Below are positions 8,240 through 17,366 of a stretch of 64,000 nucleotides of DNA, piece after piece. Position 1 is the stretch's first letter, and every line of letters begins with the position of its first letter. The notes beneath the pieces are model-generated. The model was not told the DNA's origin, did no database searches, and saw only the letters and a program-made list of their open reading frames with translations. Origin of the DNA: LZORAL124-50-18 sp051208045. Its GTDB lineage: Bacteria; Pseudomonadota; Gammaproteobacteria; Pseudomonadales; Oleiphilaceae. The position numbers and the translations under genes were made by a program. Where the stretch lies: positions 372,001 through 436,000 of the forward strand of contig JBPJFY010000002.1 of assembly GCA_051208045.1 (NCBI GenBank), read 5' to 3'.

Positions 8240-10054
8240 ATGCACATAATAAAAACGACCGGAATTTCAATGAGCTTTTGCCTGGGGATGGCGTGGGCTG
8301 GCAGTACCTGGGCGGCGAATTTGCCTGCAGACATCCAGTGGAATACGAATGATGATGCCCCCGTGTTTGCCAATCAAAACGCCCCTAAGGGCGGCAAGTA
8401 CACTACCTGGATACAAAGCTTCCCGCTGACGCTGCGCGTTGAAGGGCCGGACTCGAATGGTTCTTTTGCTGGTTTCACCCGTCCGGTGCCCATCGGTTTG
8501 CTGGAAGTACACCCCAACACACGCGACTTTATTCCCAGTCTGGCCGTTGCCTGGGCCTTCGATGAAAACCATAAAACGGCATACTTCAAACTGGATCCGG
8601 ATGCTACTTGGAGCGATGGTGAAAAGGTAACGGCGGATGACTGGACGTATATGTTTCAGTTCATGCGTTCCAAAGAGATTCAGGCACCGTGGTACAACAA
8701 CTTTTACACCAGTGAAGTGACGGACATCAGCAAGATTGATGAGCATACCATTTCCATCACCATTGGCAGTGAAAAAGCGCCCGAAGATATTCTCTATATG
8801 CTGTATGACCTGGTGCCCAAGCCAGAGCACTTCTTGAAAGACAAGGTGGATGACAACTGGGTGCGAAAACACAATTGGACAATCGTCCCCAGCATCACGC
8901 CCTACGTGATCTCCGATGTTAAGAAGGGAAAATATATTACCTTCAAGCGTAACAAGGATTGGTGGGGTAAGGACAAGCGCTATTACAAAGGGCGCTACAA
9001 CGTCGACAAGATTCAGGTGAAGGTGATTCGTGATCCGGAAGTGGCTTTTCAAACCTTCCTCAAGGGTGATCTCGATGCATTTAACCTGACCCTGCCTGAT
9101 TTCTGGCATGTGAAAGCGCAGGGTGAGCCCTTTGATAAGGGGTATATCCACAAGTTGTGGGCGTATATGGATCGTCCACAAGGTGCAGCGGGCATCTGGC
9201 TGAATCAGGGCATGGATTTCCTGAAGGACAGAAATATGCGGCTGGGGATTGCCCATGCGCTGGATATTGACAAGATGATTGCTACCGCATTGCGTGGTGA
9301 TTATATCCGTCTGGAGTCCACCGGCGCGGGTCATGGCGATTACACAAATCCGAATGTGAAACCTTTCCCGTTCAATCCGGAAAAGGCCATGGAGTACTTT
9401 GCAATGGCCGGGTACAAGGACATGGGGCCGAGAGGTTACCTGGTGAATGCGGCGGGTGAGGACCTGACGTTGAGTCTGAATTACAGTAGCATCACCCACA
9501 GTGACCGCTTAACGGTATTGAAAGAGGAAGCGAAAAAGGCTGGCCTGAATGTGCTGCTGAATCTCGTGGAAGGGGCGAATGGCTTTAAAGCGGCATTGGA
9601 AAAGCAACACCAGGCTGCCTTCATTCATATGAACACGAGCTACGTGCCGCAGTATTGGGAATACTGGCACAGCGATAACGCCAATAAACCGCAGACGAAC
9701 AACTTTACCAATTCCGCTCACCCGGAGCTGGATCGGCTGGTGACCATTTTCAATACGGAGTTTGATAAAGCCAAACGTGTCGAAGCTGCGTGGAAGTTAC
9801 AGGAGACGGTCATCAATGAAGCGGCCTATATCCCGTTCTACAAGATTCCGTATGTACGCTCCGCCTACTGGCGCTGGCTGCAGCTCCCCACACCACCAGC
9901 CACAGCGCTGACCAAAGAGCTGTTCTCTGATGGGGAATGGGATCTTGGATTGTTCTGGATTGATGAGCAGATGGAAGAAGAAACCCGGAAGGCCATGAAG
10001 TCCGGCAAAACGTTTGAGCCCGTGACACGCACGGATACCACGTACAAGAAGTAA
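8240..10054 (+). CDS. yejA: Periplasmic peptide-binding protein, YejA-type
   Basis: This 604-residue SBP_bac_5 protein has a cleavable signal peptide (cut probably after AGSTWA, near residue 26) and no lipobox, unlike the OppA upstream. The region FANQNAPKGGKYTTW is typical of the YejA/microcin-C branch, and the length fits (about 600). A GAGAGGAAAAA ribosome site precedes the ATG. It lies between yejE and two ATPase genes, so the order here is B-E-A-F-F, unlike the A-B-E-F of E. coli. It should deliver peptides to YejBE. Confidence 0.92.
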   Translation: MHIIKTTGISMSFCLGMAWAGSTWAANLPADIQWNTNDDAPVFANQNAPKGGKYTTWIQSFPLTLRVEGPDSNGSFAGFTRPVPIGLLEVHPNTRDFIPSLAVAWAFDENHKTAYFKLDPDATWSDGEKVTADDWTYMFQFMRSKEIQAPWYNNFYTSEVTDISKIDEHTISITIGSEKAPEDILYMLYDLVPKPEHFLKDKVDDNWVRKHNWTIVPSITPYVISDVKKGKYITFKRNKDWWGKDKRYYKGRYNVDKIQVKVIRDPEVAFQTFLKGDLDAFNLTLPDFWHVKAQGEPFDKGYIHKLWAYMDRPQGAAGIWLNQGMDFLKDRNMRLGIAHALDIDKMIATALRGDYIRLESTGAGHGDYTNPNVKPFPFNPEKAMEYFAMAGYKDMGPRGYLVNAAGEDLTLSLNYSSITHSDRLTVLKEEAKKAGLNVLLNLVEGANGFKAALEKQHQAAFIHMNTSYVPQYWEYWHSDNANKPQTNNFTNSAHPELDRLVTIFNTEFDKAKRVEAAWKLQETVINEAAYIPFYKIPYVRSAYWRWLQLPTPPATALTKELFSDGEWDLGLFWIDEQMEEETRKAMKSGKTFEPVTRTDTTYKK

Positions 10055-10065
10055 AGCCGGAAACA

Positions 10066-11070
10066 ATGAATCAAGAAGTGATACTCGAAGTCAGCGCTCT
10101 GGCCACAGAGTTTGATATAGACAGTGGTACCGTTCGGGTGCTGGACGGCGTAAGCTTTAATGTGCCCAAGGGGAAGACGCTCGGCATTGTGGGTGAGTCC
10201 GGGTGCGGTAAAAGTGTGACCGCCATGTCAATCATGGGATTGTTGCCGCATCCTTATGGCAGGATAGCGGGTGGGAAAGTGCTCTTTCAGGGCCAGGATC
10301 TGACCCAGCTTTCTCCCAAAGAGCTGTTCACCATTCGTGGGAATCGAATCTCCATGATTTTCCAGGAGCCGATGACGGCGCTGAATCCTGTGCACACAAT
10401 CGGGCAGCAGTTGGTGGAAGTATTCAAGCTTCATCGGCCCGATCTCGATAAGCGTGCCCGTCTGGACGCAGCGGTCGAAATGTTGCGAAAAGTTGGCATT
10501 CCTTCACCGGAGAAGCGGGTGAGCAATTATCCGCATCAGCTGTCCGGTGGGATGCGCCAGCGAGTGATGATCGCGATGGCATTGGCGTGTGAGCCGGAAA
10601 TTCTCATTTGTGATGAGCCCACCACCGCCTTGGACGTGACCATTCAGGCACAGATTCTGGATCTGATGCAACAGCTCCAGCAGGAAAACCACATGTCCAT
10701 CATTTTTATCACCCATGATCTGGGTGTGGTGGCGGAGATCTGTGATGAAGTGGTGGTCATGTATGCCGGTCGGGTGGCTGAACAGGCGCAAGTAAACGAT
10801 TTGTTTGAACAGCCTGCTCATCCTTACACTCAAGGCTTGCTTCAGTCGATTCCCCGATTAGAAGACACCCCCAAAACCCGTTTGCCCGTGATTGAGGGAT
10901 TTGTGCCCGGTTTACAGGAAATGCCCCAGGGATGTCGGTTCCAGAACCGGTGCCCGAAGGTCAGTGACCAGTGCCGGCAGGTCCCCGAGCTGAAAGACGT
11001 ACGATCTGCACAGGCAACCGATGATCAGCCCGCCCATTTGGCCGCGTGCTGGCATACCGAATCACAGTGA
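10066..11070 (+). CDS. ABC transporter ATP-binding protein, N-terminal half of a split YejF (OppD-like)
   Basis: This 334-residue ATPase has Walker A GIVGESGCGKSVT, Q-loop MIFQEPMTALNPVHTI, signature SGGMRQRVMIAMAL, Walker B LICDEPTTALDVT and a Cys-rich C-terminal extension (CRFQNRCPKVSDQC). In E. coli YejF is one protein with two ATPase domains. Here the two halves are separate genes, this being the first. It follows yejA by 11 bases and precedes the second ATPase by 7, so the five genes form one operon. Confidence 0.9.
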   Translation: MNQEVILEVSALATEFDIDSGTVRVLDGVSFNVPKGKTLGIVGESGCGKSVTAMSIMGLLPHPYGRIAGGKVLFQGQDLTQLSPKELFTIRGNRISMIFQEPMTALNPVHTIGQQLVEVFKLHRPDLDKRARLDAAVEMLRKVGIPSPEKRVSNYPHQLSGGMRQRVMIAMALACEPEILICDEPTTALDVTIQAQILDLMQQLQQENHMSIIFITHDLGVVAEICDEVVVMYAGRVAEQAQVNDLFEQPAHPYTQGLLQSIPRLEDTPKTRLPVIEGFVPGLQEMPQGCRFQNRCPKVSDQCRQVPELKDVRSAQATDDQPAHLAACWHTESQ

Positions 11071-11077
11071 TCAGCCC

Positions 11078-12058
11078 ATGACGACACAAGACATCCTTCT
11101 CCGCGCTCAGGAGATAAAGCAACACTTTAAAATCAACAATGGCTTGCTCCGCCCTTCGCATACCGTGTACGCCGTGGATGGTATTTCCTTCGACATCAAG
11201 CGCGGAGAAACCCTCGGTTTGGTGGGTGAGTCCGGCTGTGGCAAAAGTACGCTGGGTCGGAGCCTGTTGAAGTTACACGAGCCAACTTCCGGGACCATTA
11301 CGTTCGAAGGGCAGGACATTACCGAATTTTCCCGCGCACGGATGCGTTCGCTTCGGCAGGAAATGCAGATTATTTTCCAGGACCCTCTGGAGTCCCTGAA
11401 TGGTCGCCATACGATTGGCACCATTCTGGAGGAACCCTATGTGATTCACAAAATGGGCACGCCGGAAGAGCGCAAACGCTGGGTGCTGGAATTGCTCGCA
11501 AAAGTCGGCTTGCCCAAAGATGCGGTGAACCGGTATCCCCATGAGTTTTCCGGTGGTCAGCGCCAACGCATCGGGATTGCGCGCGCGATCGCGCTCAAGC
11601 CCAAATTGATTGTGTGTGATGAGGCTGTGTCCGCGCTGGATGTGTCGGTGCAATCCCAGATTCTTAATTTGTTGATGGAGTTGCAGAAAGAGTTAAATCT
11701 GGCGTTACTGTTTATTGCGCACGATCTGAGTGTGGTTAAGCATATTTCTGACCGTATTGCGGTGATGTATTTAGGGCGGGTGGTTGAATTAGCGGATGCA
11801 GAGTCCCTCTACAATGCTCCCCAGCACCCGTACACCAAAGCGTTGATCAGTGCCATTCCACGGCCGGACCCCCGCCGAAAGTCCGAAAGACAGATTCTTC
11901 AGGGCGATGTGCCTTCCCCCATCCATCCACCGGCGGGATGCCATTTTCATACCCGCTGTCCCGTTGCGACGGAAGCCTGCCAGGGTACGGATCAGGTACT
12001 GAAGGAAGTTGCTCAAGGGCACTCAGTCGCCTGTATGATTGCCTGCTCAGTCGATTAA
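11078..12058 (+). CDS. ABC transporter ATP-binding protein, C-terminal half of a split YejF (OppF-like)
   Basis: This 326-residue ATPase completes the yej importer. The ATG at 11078 (MTTQDILLRAQEIKQHF) is preferred over one at 11021, which would overlap the previous gene by 50 bases. It has Walker A GLVGESGCGKSTL, signature SGGQRQRIGIARAI, Walker B LIVCDEAVSALDVS (Ala where most have Pro) and the C-terminal extension GDVPSPIHPPAGCHFHTRC. Both nucleotide sites of the pair look intact. Confidence 0.9.
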   Translation: MTTQDILLRAQEIKQHFKINNGLLRPSHTVYAVDGISFDIKRGETLGLVGESGCGKSTLGRSLLKLHEPTSGTITFEGQDITEFSRARMRSLRQEMQIIFQDPLESLNGRHTIGTILEEPYVIHKMGTPEERKRWVLELLAKVGLPKDAVNRYPHEFSGGQRQRIGIARAIALKPKLIVCDEAVSALDVSVQSQILNLLMELQKELNLALLFIAHDLSVVKHISDRIAVMYLGRVVELADAESLYNAPQHPYTKALISAIPRPDPRRKSERQILQGDVPSPIHPPAGCHFHTRCPVATEACQGTDQVLKEVAQGHSVACMIACSVD

Positions 12059-12089
12059 TCTTGCACTGCTGGAAGAATACTCGCCAAAA

Positions 12090-12117
12090 AAAACGCCAAC
12101 CGACAGGTTGGCGTTTT
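12090..12117. terminator. Bidirectional intrinsic terminator between yej and the TonB operon
   Basis: A perfect 12-bp stem (12090-12101 with 12106-12117) with a 4-base loop sits between two converging operons. On the minus strand the hairpin leads into a run of eight T, on the plus strand into TTTT. It should stop the yej transcript and, more strongly, the TonB-TPR transcript. Confidence 0.9.
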
Positions 12118-12142
12118 AGTCATACTTGGCTGACTACAGCGG

Positions 12143-13417
12143 TTAGCCCAGATTAATGCCGTTATTTTGGGCTTTGAGGCGAATGTAGGCTTCCCAGCTT
12201 TCCGCCGTTTTCTTTTCGCGCGCAAATTCCTTGGCTTTTTGTACCTGAGCATAAGCACTCTTGTACTTCTTCTGGTAGAAGAAAGCTTCGGTCAACGACA
12301 TGTAGATCTTGCCCGCGTTCTTTGCGCCTCCCGCCAGAGCCTTATTGAGTGCATCCACGGCCTTGTCGTACTGCTCGGCCTCCAGATAAAGCGTGCCCTG
12401 CTTGGCAAACATATCTGCATCATTGGCCAGCTCCGCAGCTTCCCCATAGTAGGTGGCGGCCTTTTCGACTTCCTTGGCGGCATGGAATGTGTTGGCCAAT
12501 ACGGACAGTGTTTTGCTGTCTCGGGGAATCAGGCCTTTCTTAATGTACTTCTCCTGAATCTCCGCTGATTTAATCGGGATCTCATTAGTGGCGTACAGCT
12601 GAGCCAACACCTTGATTTCCGATTCTTTTTCCAGATAGCCCTGTTTGTAGGCCAGTTCCATGGTCTGCAGCGCTTTGGCGTACTGATCTTCCATCATATA
12701 GAAGGTACCCAATTGCCCCCACCATTTCTTGTCGTCCGGGAATATGTTCACGAGTTGTTCAAGAATTCGAATTGAATCCTTGTACTTCTTGCGCTCATAG
12801 TACGAGGACAGTTTCAGGATGTAGGGATTCTGGCTCGGTTTGCTGTAGATGCCAATGGCCTTGTCTGCCGGCTCGATCATTTTATCCAGCTGTTTCAACT
12901 CGAAGTAGCCTTGGGCGATGCGTACATAGGCGTTGGCATCCTCGGTACAGGAAGCCTTCATCCACGTGTAATAGTTGTCGATCGCCTGTTTGTACATCTT
13001 CTCCTGCATCTGCAGATCAGCGAGGAGCTTGAGTGCACCGTTGTGCTCCGTGCGGTTCAATACGTCATTCTGTACTGCTTTGGCAAGGTATTCGATGGAC
13101 TTCTTTTCCTGTCCCTCTTTACCCGCATAGATGTAACCAACAAATCGATTGATATACGCCTGATCGAACTTGTCATCGGCATCGATGTCGAGCAGACGTT
13201 CGAGGGCCTCATCGATTTTATCCTGGGAATAGGCTTCAAAAGCCTTGCCCACTTTTTTCCCCGTGTATGGGCCGAGTGCCTTGGTTTTTTGTTTCGGCTG
13301 CTTGCTCAGGCAGGATTGATCGACCTTCTGGTCTGCGCCAGCTAACGCTGACGCATGCCAACCTACCAGGAGCAGGGAGAGGGAAACATGGCACAGGGAT
13401 TTAAGCACAGTCTTCAT
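12143..13417 (-). CDS. TPR-repeat protein of the TonB2-type cluster
   Basis: This 424-residue protein has a signal peptide (cut near ASALAGA, about residue 27) followed by tetratricopeptide repeats along most of its length (for example AFEAYSQDKIDEALERLLDI, TLYLEAEQYDKAVDALNKAL). It is the last gene of a DUF3450-TtpC-ExbB-ExbD-TonB-TPR operon, an arrangement known from Vibrio TonB2 and many marine gammaproteobacteria. A periplasmic scaffold role in the TonB complex is inferred from context. The strong terminator lies just after its stop. Confidence 0.85.
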   Translation of the reverse strand: MKTVLKSLCHVSLSLLLVGWHASALAGADQKVDQSCLSKQPKQKTKALGPYTGKKVGKAFEAYSQDKIDEALERLLDIDADDKFDQAYINRFVGYIYAGKEGQEKKSIEYLAKAVQNDVLNRTEHNGALKLLADLQMQEKMYKQAIDNYYTWMKASCTEDANAYVRIAQGYFELKQLDKMIEPADKAIGIYSKPSQNPYILKLSSYYERKKYKDSIRILEQLVNIFPDDKKWWGQLGTFYMMEDQYAKALQTMELAYKQGYLEKESEIKVLAQLYATNEIPIKSAEIQEKYIKKGLIPRDSKTLSVLANTFHAAKEVEKAATYYGEAAELANDADMFAKQGTLYLEAEQYDKAVDALNKALAGGAKNAGKIYMSLTEAFFYQKKYKSAYAQVQKAKEFAREKKTAESWEAYIRLKAQNNGINLG

Positions 13418-13427
13418 GTGATCCCCT

Positions 13428-14042
13428 TTATTTATTTAACTTGAATACGAGTTCAACAGACATGCCGGGCTGTCTGACGGCTTTGCCATCCACGATTTTT
13501 GGCTTGTACTTCCATTTTCGCAGGGCGCGCATCGCTTCGCGGTTAAATATCCGGTTTGGCTCTGCCTTGATGACACTGATGTCGTCCACTTCGCCGGTTT
13601 CGGTGATGGTGAAAGACAGTTGCACAAAGCCCTCCTTGCCATCACGTGCGGCTTGCACCGGATATTTGGGCTCGATGCGCACGATCGGTGTGGCATCGCC
13701 TTCTTCCGCCCCGATGGTCGGGGCGTCCATACCCAGGGATTTACCGCCGCCGACATCGACTGTCGGGATGTTAAAACTCAGTGCGTCCACTGCATTCTGC
13801 TGGGGCTCTGGCTCAACCTGCTGTGGCTTGGGTGGCTGTTTGGGTGGCGGTGGTGGCGGTGGTGGTACACGGCGACGTGTATCCACCTTCGACTCCGGTG
13901 GCGCACCCACAATGTCAATGACAATTCGCTCGCTATTCTCTACGTTTCGCTTGGCCCCACCCGAGATCAGGTAGGCCATGAAAACAAACAGTGCGAACGT
14001 TATTGCCACGCCGGAGAGTATGGCAAAAAACGATCTGATCAT
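13428..14042 (-). CDS. tonB: TonB energy-transducing protein (TonB2-type)
   Basis: This 204-residue inner-membrane-anchored TonB carries proton-motive energy to outer-membrane receptors. It has one N-terminal TM helix (residues about 5-27), a proline-rich periplasmic spacer with a run of eight prolines (RVPPPPPPPPK, near residue 60) and a C-terminal TonB domain (IEPKYPVQAARDGKEGFVQL to the end). The short length and position after ExbD match TonB2 of vibrios. It follows exbD by 3 bases. No receptor gene lies in the window, so the substrate is unknown. Confidence 0.93.
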   Translation of the reverse strand: MIRSFFAILSGVAITFALFVFMAYLISGGAKRNVENSERIVIDIVGAPPESKVDTRRRVPPPPPPPPKQPPKPQQVEPEPQQNAVDALSFNIPTVDVGGGKSLGMDAPTIGAEEGDATPIVRIEPKYPVQAARDGKEGFVQLSFTITETGEVDDISVIKAEPNRIFNREAMRALRKWKYKPKIVDGKAVRQPGMSVELVFKLNK

Positions 14043-14045
14043 TTT

Positions 14046-14447
14046 CTACTTCTCCGCAGCGATGGATATTTTGTCAATACCTGCTGATTTGATCTGGTCC
14101 ATTACTTTGACCACCAGGCCGTGACGGGCTTCTTTGTCTGCCTGGATCACCACCATGTCAGTGGGTTGTTCCGCGAGCATTTTCTCAATGTTCGCGGCGA
14201 CCCGCTCAACATCCACCATACGCTTGTCCATCCAAATTTCACCATTCTCGGAGACGGCAATAAAGATATTGGCGGACTTCTTCTGTGTGGCTTGCTCGGC
14301 TTTAGGCCGGTTCACGTCGATCCCAGCTTCTTTAACGAAAGAAGTGGTCACGATAAAAAAGATCAGCATGATAAATACGATGTCCAGCATTGGCGTCATA
14401 TCAATGCCGGCATCCTCCTGATCGAGGTTTCGATTCTTGCGTGCCAT
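14046..14447 (-). CDS. exbD: Biopolymer transport protein ExbD
   Basis: This 133-residue ExbD/TolR family protein is part of the proton-driven stator of the TonB complex. The single TM helix (MTPMLDIVFIMLIFFIVTTS) contains the conserved Asp that senses protons, here near residue 23. The periplasmic domain follows. It lies 14 bases after exbB and 3 before tonB. The family is certain. Confidence 0.94.
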   Translation of the reverse strand: MARKNRNLDQEDAGIDMTPMLDIVFIMLIFFIVTTSFVKEAGIDVNRPKAEQATQKKSANIFIAVSENGEIWMDKRMVDVERVAANIEKMLAEQPTDMVVIQADKEARHGLVVKVMDQIKSAGIDKISIAAEK

Positions 14448-14461
14448 AAATTCTTATCTCT

Positions 14462-14989
14462 TTAGTGATGCGGCAAACTGTCAATCAGCTTCTGCTTCGT
14501 TGTCTTGATCTTAATTTCCAGTCGAGAGCTAAAGAAAATGCCGGACAAAGCTGCGACCATGCCTGCCATCGTCGGGATGGTGGCCATGGAAATACCGGAA
14601 GCCATCAAACGGGGGTTACCGGTACCGGAAACCGCCATGACTTCAAATACGGTGATCATGCCTGTGACGGTACCCAGCAGCCCGATCAGCGGGCAGATGG
14701 CAACCATGGTCTTGATCAGCAGCATGCGTGCATTCAATAACTGATTCGCTCTGGAAATCCACGCTTCTCGTATGCGGTGTGCATACCAGGACGTGGTGTC
14801 CTGTCGGTCGTGCCATTGTGTGATCACATGCTTGCGGTATTGGGGGAATACCACCCAGAGGTAGAGGTATCGCTCTACCATCAGGGCCCACATGACAAAC
14901 AAAGCAACGGCAACAATGTACAGCACGTCTCCGCCTGTAGCTAAAAAGTCCCTGACAGGCTCCCACAGTTCCATCAGGTAGAGCATCAT
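14462..14989 (-). CDS. exbB: Biopolymer transport protein ExbB (ExbB2-type)
   Basis: This 175-residue MotA/TolQ/ExbB proton channel has three TM segments. The first is near residues 20-40, and the last two contain the conserved ICPLIGLLGTVTGMITVFE motif and SMATIPTMAGMVAALSGIFF. Two Met codons open the gene. The first overlaps the upstream TtpC stop by one base (TAATG), so translation is probably coupled. It works with the following exbD and tonB. Confidence 0.93.
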   Translation of the reverse strand: MMLYLMELWEPVRDFLATGGDVLYIVAVALFVMWALMVERYLYLWVVFPQYRKHVITQWHDRQDTTSWYAHRIREAWISRANQLLNARMLLIKTMVAICPLIGLLGTVTGMITVFEVMAVSGTGNPRLMASGISMATIPTMAGMVAALSGIFFSSRLEIKIKTTKQKLIDSLPHH

Positions 14990-16368
14990 TAGTTGCTCTC
15001 CTGATCGCCGCTTGCGGGTGCTACTTCGGCGTGCTCGGCGATGATGCCGGCACTTTGCTCATCAAGCACCTGAATAATGGATTTGCTGCGGCCGGACACG
15101 ATGCTGAAGCAGAACAGCAACGGCAGTGCTGCGATCAGCCCCTGTGCTGTTGTGACCAGAGCCATGGAAATATCACCGGCCATGATTTTGGGATCGCCGG
15201 TACCAAAGAGTGTGATGGACTGGAAGGTGCCGATCATACCGGTGACCGTACCCAGCAGCCCCAGTAGTGGTGCAATGGCGGCCAGGATTTTGATGATGGC
15301 CACACCCCGCTCGATGCGCGGTGTTTCTTTGAGTACGGCTTCGTCGAGTTTGAGTTCGAGGTTTTCAACGTCCATCGACTTGTTGTCGTTGTACACCATC
15401 AGAATACGGCCAAGCGGATTGGATTTCTTGGGCGTTTTGATATTCTTCAGCTGGCTGCGAATCTGCATGCCGGTCAGTCCCAGCATGATCAATCGCTCCA
15501 GAGCGATCAACAGGCCCAGTGCCAGTACACCGGTGATGATGTAGCCAACCATGCCGCCCTGGTGGTAGCGCTCGATCAACGTCGCCTTTTGAGTCAACAG
15601 GCTCAAAATCTGGCCCTTGGAGGGGTCGAGGTAGAGTGCCTGGAAGCCTGAGCCTGCGTTATTGAAGCCGGAAACGAGTTTGACGACGTGTCCTTCAGGC
15701 TGACGACCCAGGGGCTGGATGGTCCGGGTTTCGTCATTGTAGTTCAGGTAGATGTCTTTGCTGAGCAGGTTAAATGTACCCAGACGTGTGACGGTTTCCT
15801 TGCCGATGGAACCGTCCAGTTGCGCCACTTCGGCCTCGAACTTTACGATCTTGCCAGATTCGGTCATCTCGGTTTGCAGGGCAATCCAGAGTTCTTCCAA
15901 CTCACTCAGCGTGGGCAGTTCTTTGGCTTCTGCGAGTTTGTTCAGCAGGTCTTCCCGCTTGGGAAACTGTGCACTGATGATACTGGTGGACAGAGTGCCA
16001 ATGGTTTCGCCCGCCGCCCGGCGCACGACGCCAAACATCTCGCCGAGGGTGCCTTTAGCGGTTTCCAGCTCAGCTTCTTTGGCGGACAGGGTGCCTTCGT
16101 TTTCGCTGAATTGCTGGCTCAGAGATTTGCCGCGTGCACGTTCATCCGCCAGCATTTTCTTGGCTTGGGCGAGCAGCGCTTTTTTATCCGCGCGTTCGCT
16201 CAGGAATTCGGATTCACGCTCTTTATTGATCTTTTTCTCGGAAATGCGATCCTGTTTCACCTGTTTCAACAGGTCTTCCAAGGTGGTGGGCTGTGCATGT
16301 GCCACTTGGCCCAGGCTCAGCAGGGCCACAGAGGTGAGCAGAATAAGGGTGTTTTTCAAGGATTTCAT
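14989..16368 (-). CDS. ttpC: TtpC-like MotA/TolQ/ExbB proton channel family protein with coiled-coil N-terminus
   Basis: This 459-residue protein has a signal peptide (cut after VAHA, about residue 25), a long coiled coil (about residues 35-115, rich in Glu, Lys, Ala), a periplasmic domain, and a C-terminal ExbB-like region with three TM segments (IAPLLGLLGTVTGMIGTFQ near residue 375). The layout matches TtpC, the fourth component of the Vibrio TonB2 system, which is needed for TonB2-dependent iron uptake there. Position between DUF3450 and exbB supports this. The substrate here is unknown. Confidence 0.88.
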   Translation of the reverse strand: MKSLKNTLILLTSVALLSLGQVAHAQPTTLEDLLKQVKQDRISEKKINKERESEFLSERADKKALLAQAKKMLADERARGKSLSQQFSENEGTLSAKEAELETAKGTLGEMFGVVRRAAGETIGTLSTSIISAQFPKREDLLNKLAEAKELPTLSELEELWIALQTEMTESGKIVKFEAEVAQLDGSIGKETVTRLGTFNLLSKDIYLNYNDETRTIQPLGRQPEGHVVKLVSGFNNAGSGFQALYLDPSKGQILSLLTQKATLIERYHQGGMVGYIITGVLALGLLIALERLIMLGLTGMQIRSQLKNIKTPKKSNPLGRILMVYNDNKSMDVENLELKLDEAVLKETPRIERGVAIIKILAAIAPLLGLLGTVTGMIGTFQSITLFGTGDPKIMAGDISMALVTTAQGLIAALPLLFCFSIVSGRSKSIIQVLDEQSAGIIAEHAEVAPASGDQESN

Positions 16369-16374
16369 TGTGTC

Positions 16375-17145
16375 TTACTCCGCTGCCGGCACTGGTAGTT
16401 TGATCAGGTCAGGCGCGGTTTGCTTCCGCGCCATACGAATAGCCTGGGTCACCGGGCGTACGAACTCGTCGCTCAGTTTTTCCCATTTGCGCGCCTGGTT
16501 ATCCCAGCGCCAGGCATTTTTCAGATCCTGAGACTGTGCCAGGAATACAATACGGCCAAGGTGGAAGAAATCGACGTTGATTTCTTTGCCATCCCAAGGC
16601 AGGCGCCCTTCATAGGCTTGCAGCATGGAGCCGTAATCGCTCTCGATCTGGTAGGCTTCAAGCACCTGGCGGTATTTTTCCGACGTGGTGACGTCTGAGC
16701 GACCCATGGTCCGGCGCAGGCGTTCAACACGCTCTTTGCGATCGTCCATGTTGATGGGGACGTCCAGCTCAATGAATTTTTCCAGGGTATCGATCATGTT
16801 GTACATGAGCGGAACCACGCCCTGTTTCGTGTTTTCGATCTGGCCAATCTGCCTCTCCAGGGATGCGATACCTTCGTTTTGGTCCGCTACCAGCCTGGCC
16901 ACGTGATCGTTGTACACTTTCAGGTTTTCGATTTCATCGACGATGGTTCGATAATCAGCCAGCAGCTCGCGAGACTCATCGTAGACTTTATCGATGGTTT
17001 GCTGTGACTTGACGGCATCTTTGTGGATTTTATTCTCCTCGGATTGCACCGAGTTCAAATTTGCGGCAGATGCAACGCCGCTCACCATAAATGCAGCAGC
17101 AAACAAGGCTGATGCAGATCGTTTTTTAAATAAATTAACAGACAT
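16375..17145 (-). CDS. DUF3450 periplasmic coiled-coil protein, first gene of the TonB2-type operon
   Basis: This 256-residue protein has a signal peptide (cut after GVASA, about residue 27) and a coiled coil over about residues 30-110, followed by a conserved domain (WDGKEINVDFFHLGRIVFL, GRSDVTTSEKYRQVLEAYQ). This is DUF3450, which almost always precedes ttpC-exbB-exbD-tonB. Its biochemical role is not known; a periplasmic partner of TtpC is inferred. It is the first gene of the operon. Confidence 0.85.
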   Translation of the reverse strand: MSVNLFKKRSASALFAAAFMVSGVASAANLNSVQSEENKIHKDAVKSQQTIDKVYDESRELLADYRTIVDEIENLKVYNDHVARLVADQNEGIASLERQIGQIENTKQGVVPLMYNMIDTLEKFIELDVPINMDDRKERVERLRRTMGRSDVTTSEKYRQVLEAYQIESDYGSMLQAYEGRLPWDGKEINVDFFHLGRIVFLAQSQDLKNAWRWDNQARKWEKLSDEFVRPVTQAIRMARKQTAPDLIKLPVPAAE

Positions 17146-17243
17146 GTCTTGATTTTCCCGACGTGTTTAATAGCGCTTGGAACCTTGTGGGTTTCGTGCC
17201 TAGAGAGGTGGTGAATATTTACGTTTTATTTTTGTAAAGGCGG

Positions 17244-17307
17244 ATGTTCTCAAATTGATCAATCGGTGTCAATCTGACCGCTTGGTCTGGTGTGACAATT
17301 GTGTCAC
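17244..17307 (-). promoter_or_regulatory. Candidate promoter and CRP/Vfr-like site of the TonB2-type operon
   Basis: On the minus strand a perfect TTGACA (17272-17267) is followed after 17 bases by GAACAT, a weak -10. Upstream lies an inverted repeat GTGACA-N4-TGTCAC (17292-17307), centred about 62 bases before the expected transcription start, a usual activator distance. It resembles a CRP/Vfr half-site pair with an 8-base spacer. No Fur-like site was seen. All of this is inferred from sequence. Confidence 0.4.
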
Positions 17308-17366
17308 GGAACGGTAAAACGGGGGCAAAGTGTCGTAAATTTGACGTTAAAGATCGAATTGTGGAG

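Noticed and set aside
8267..9499. A 410-codon minus-strand frame
   Set aside because: It is a shadow of the yejA gene; yejA has a signal peptide, ribosome site and family match, this frame has none.
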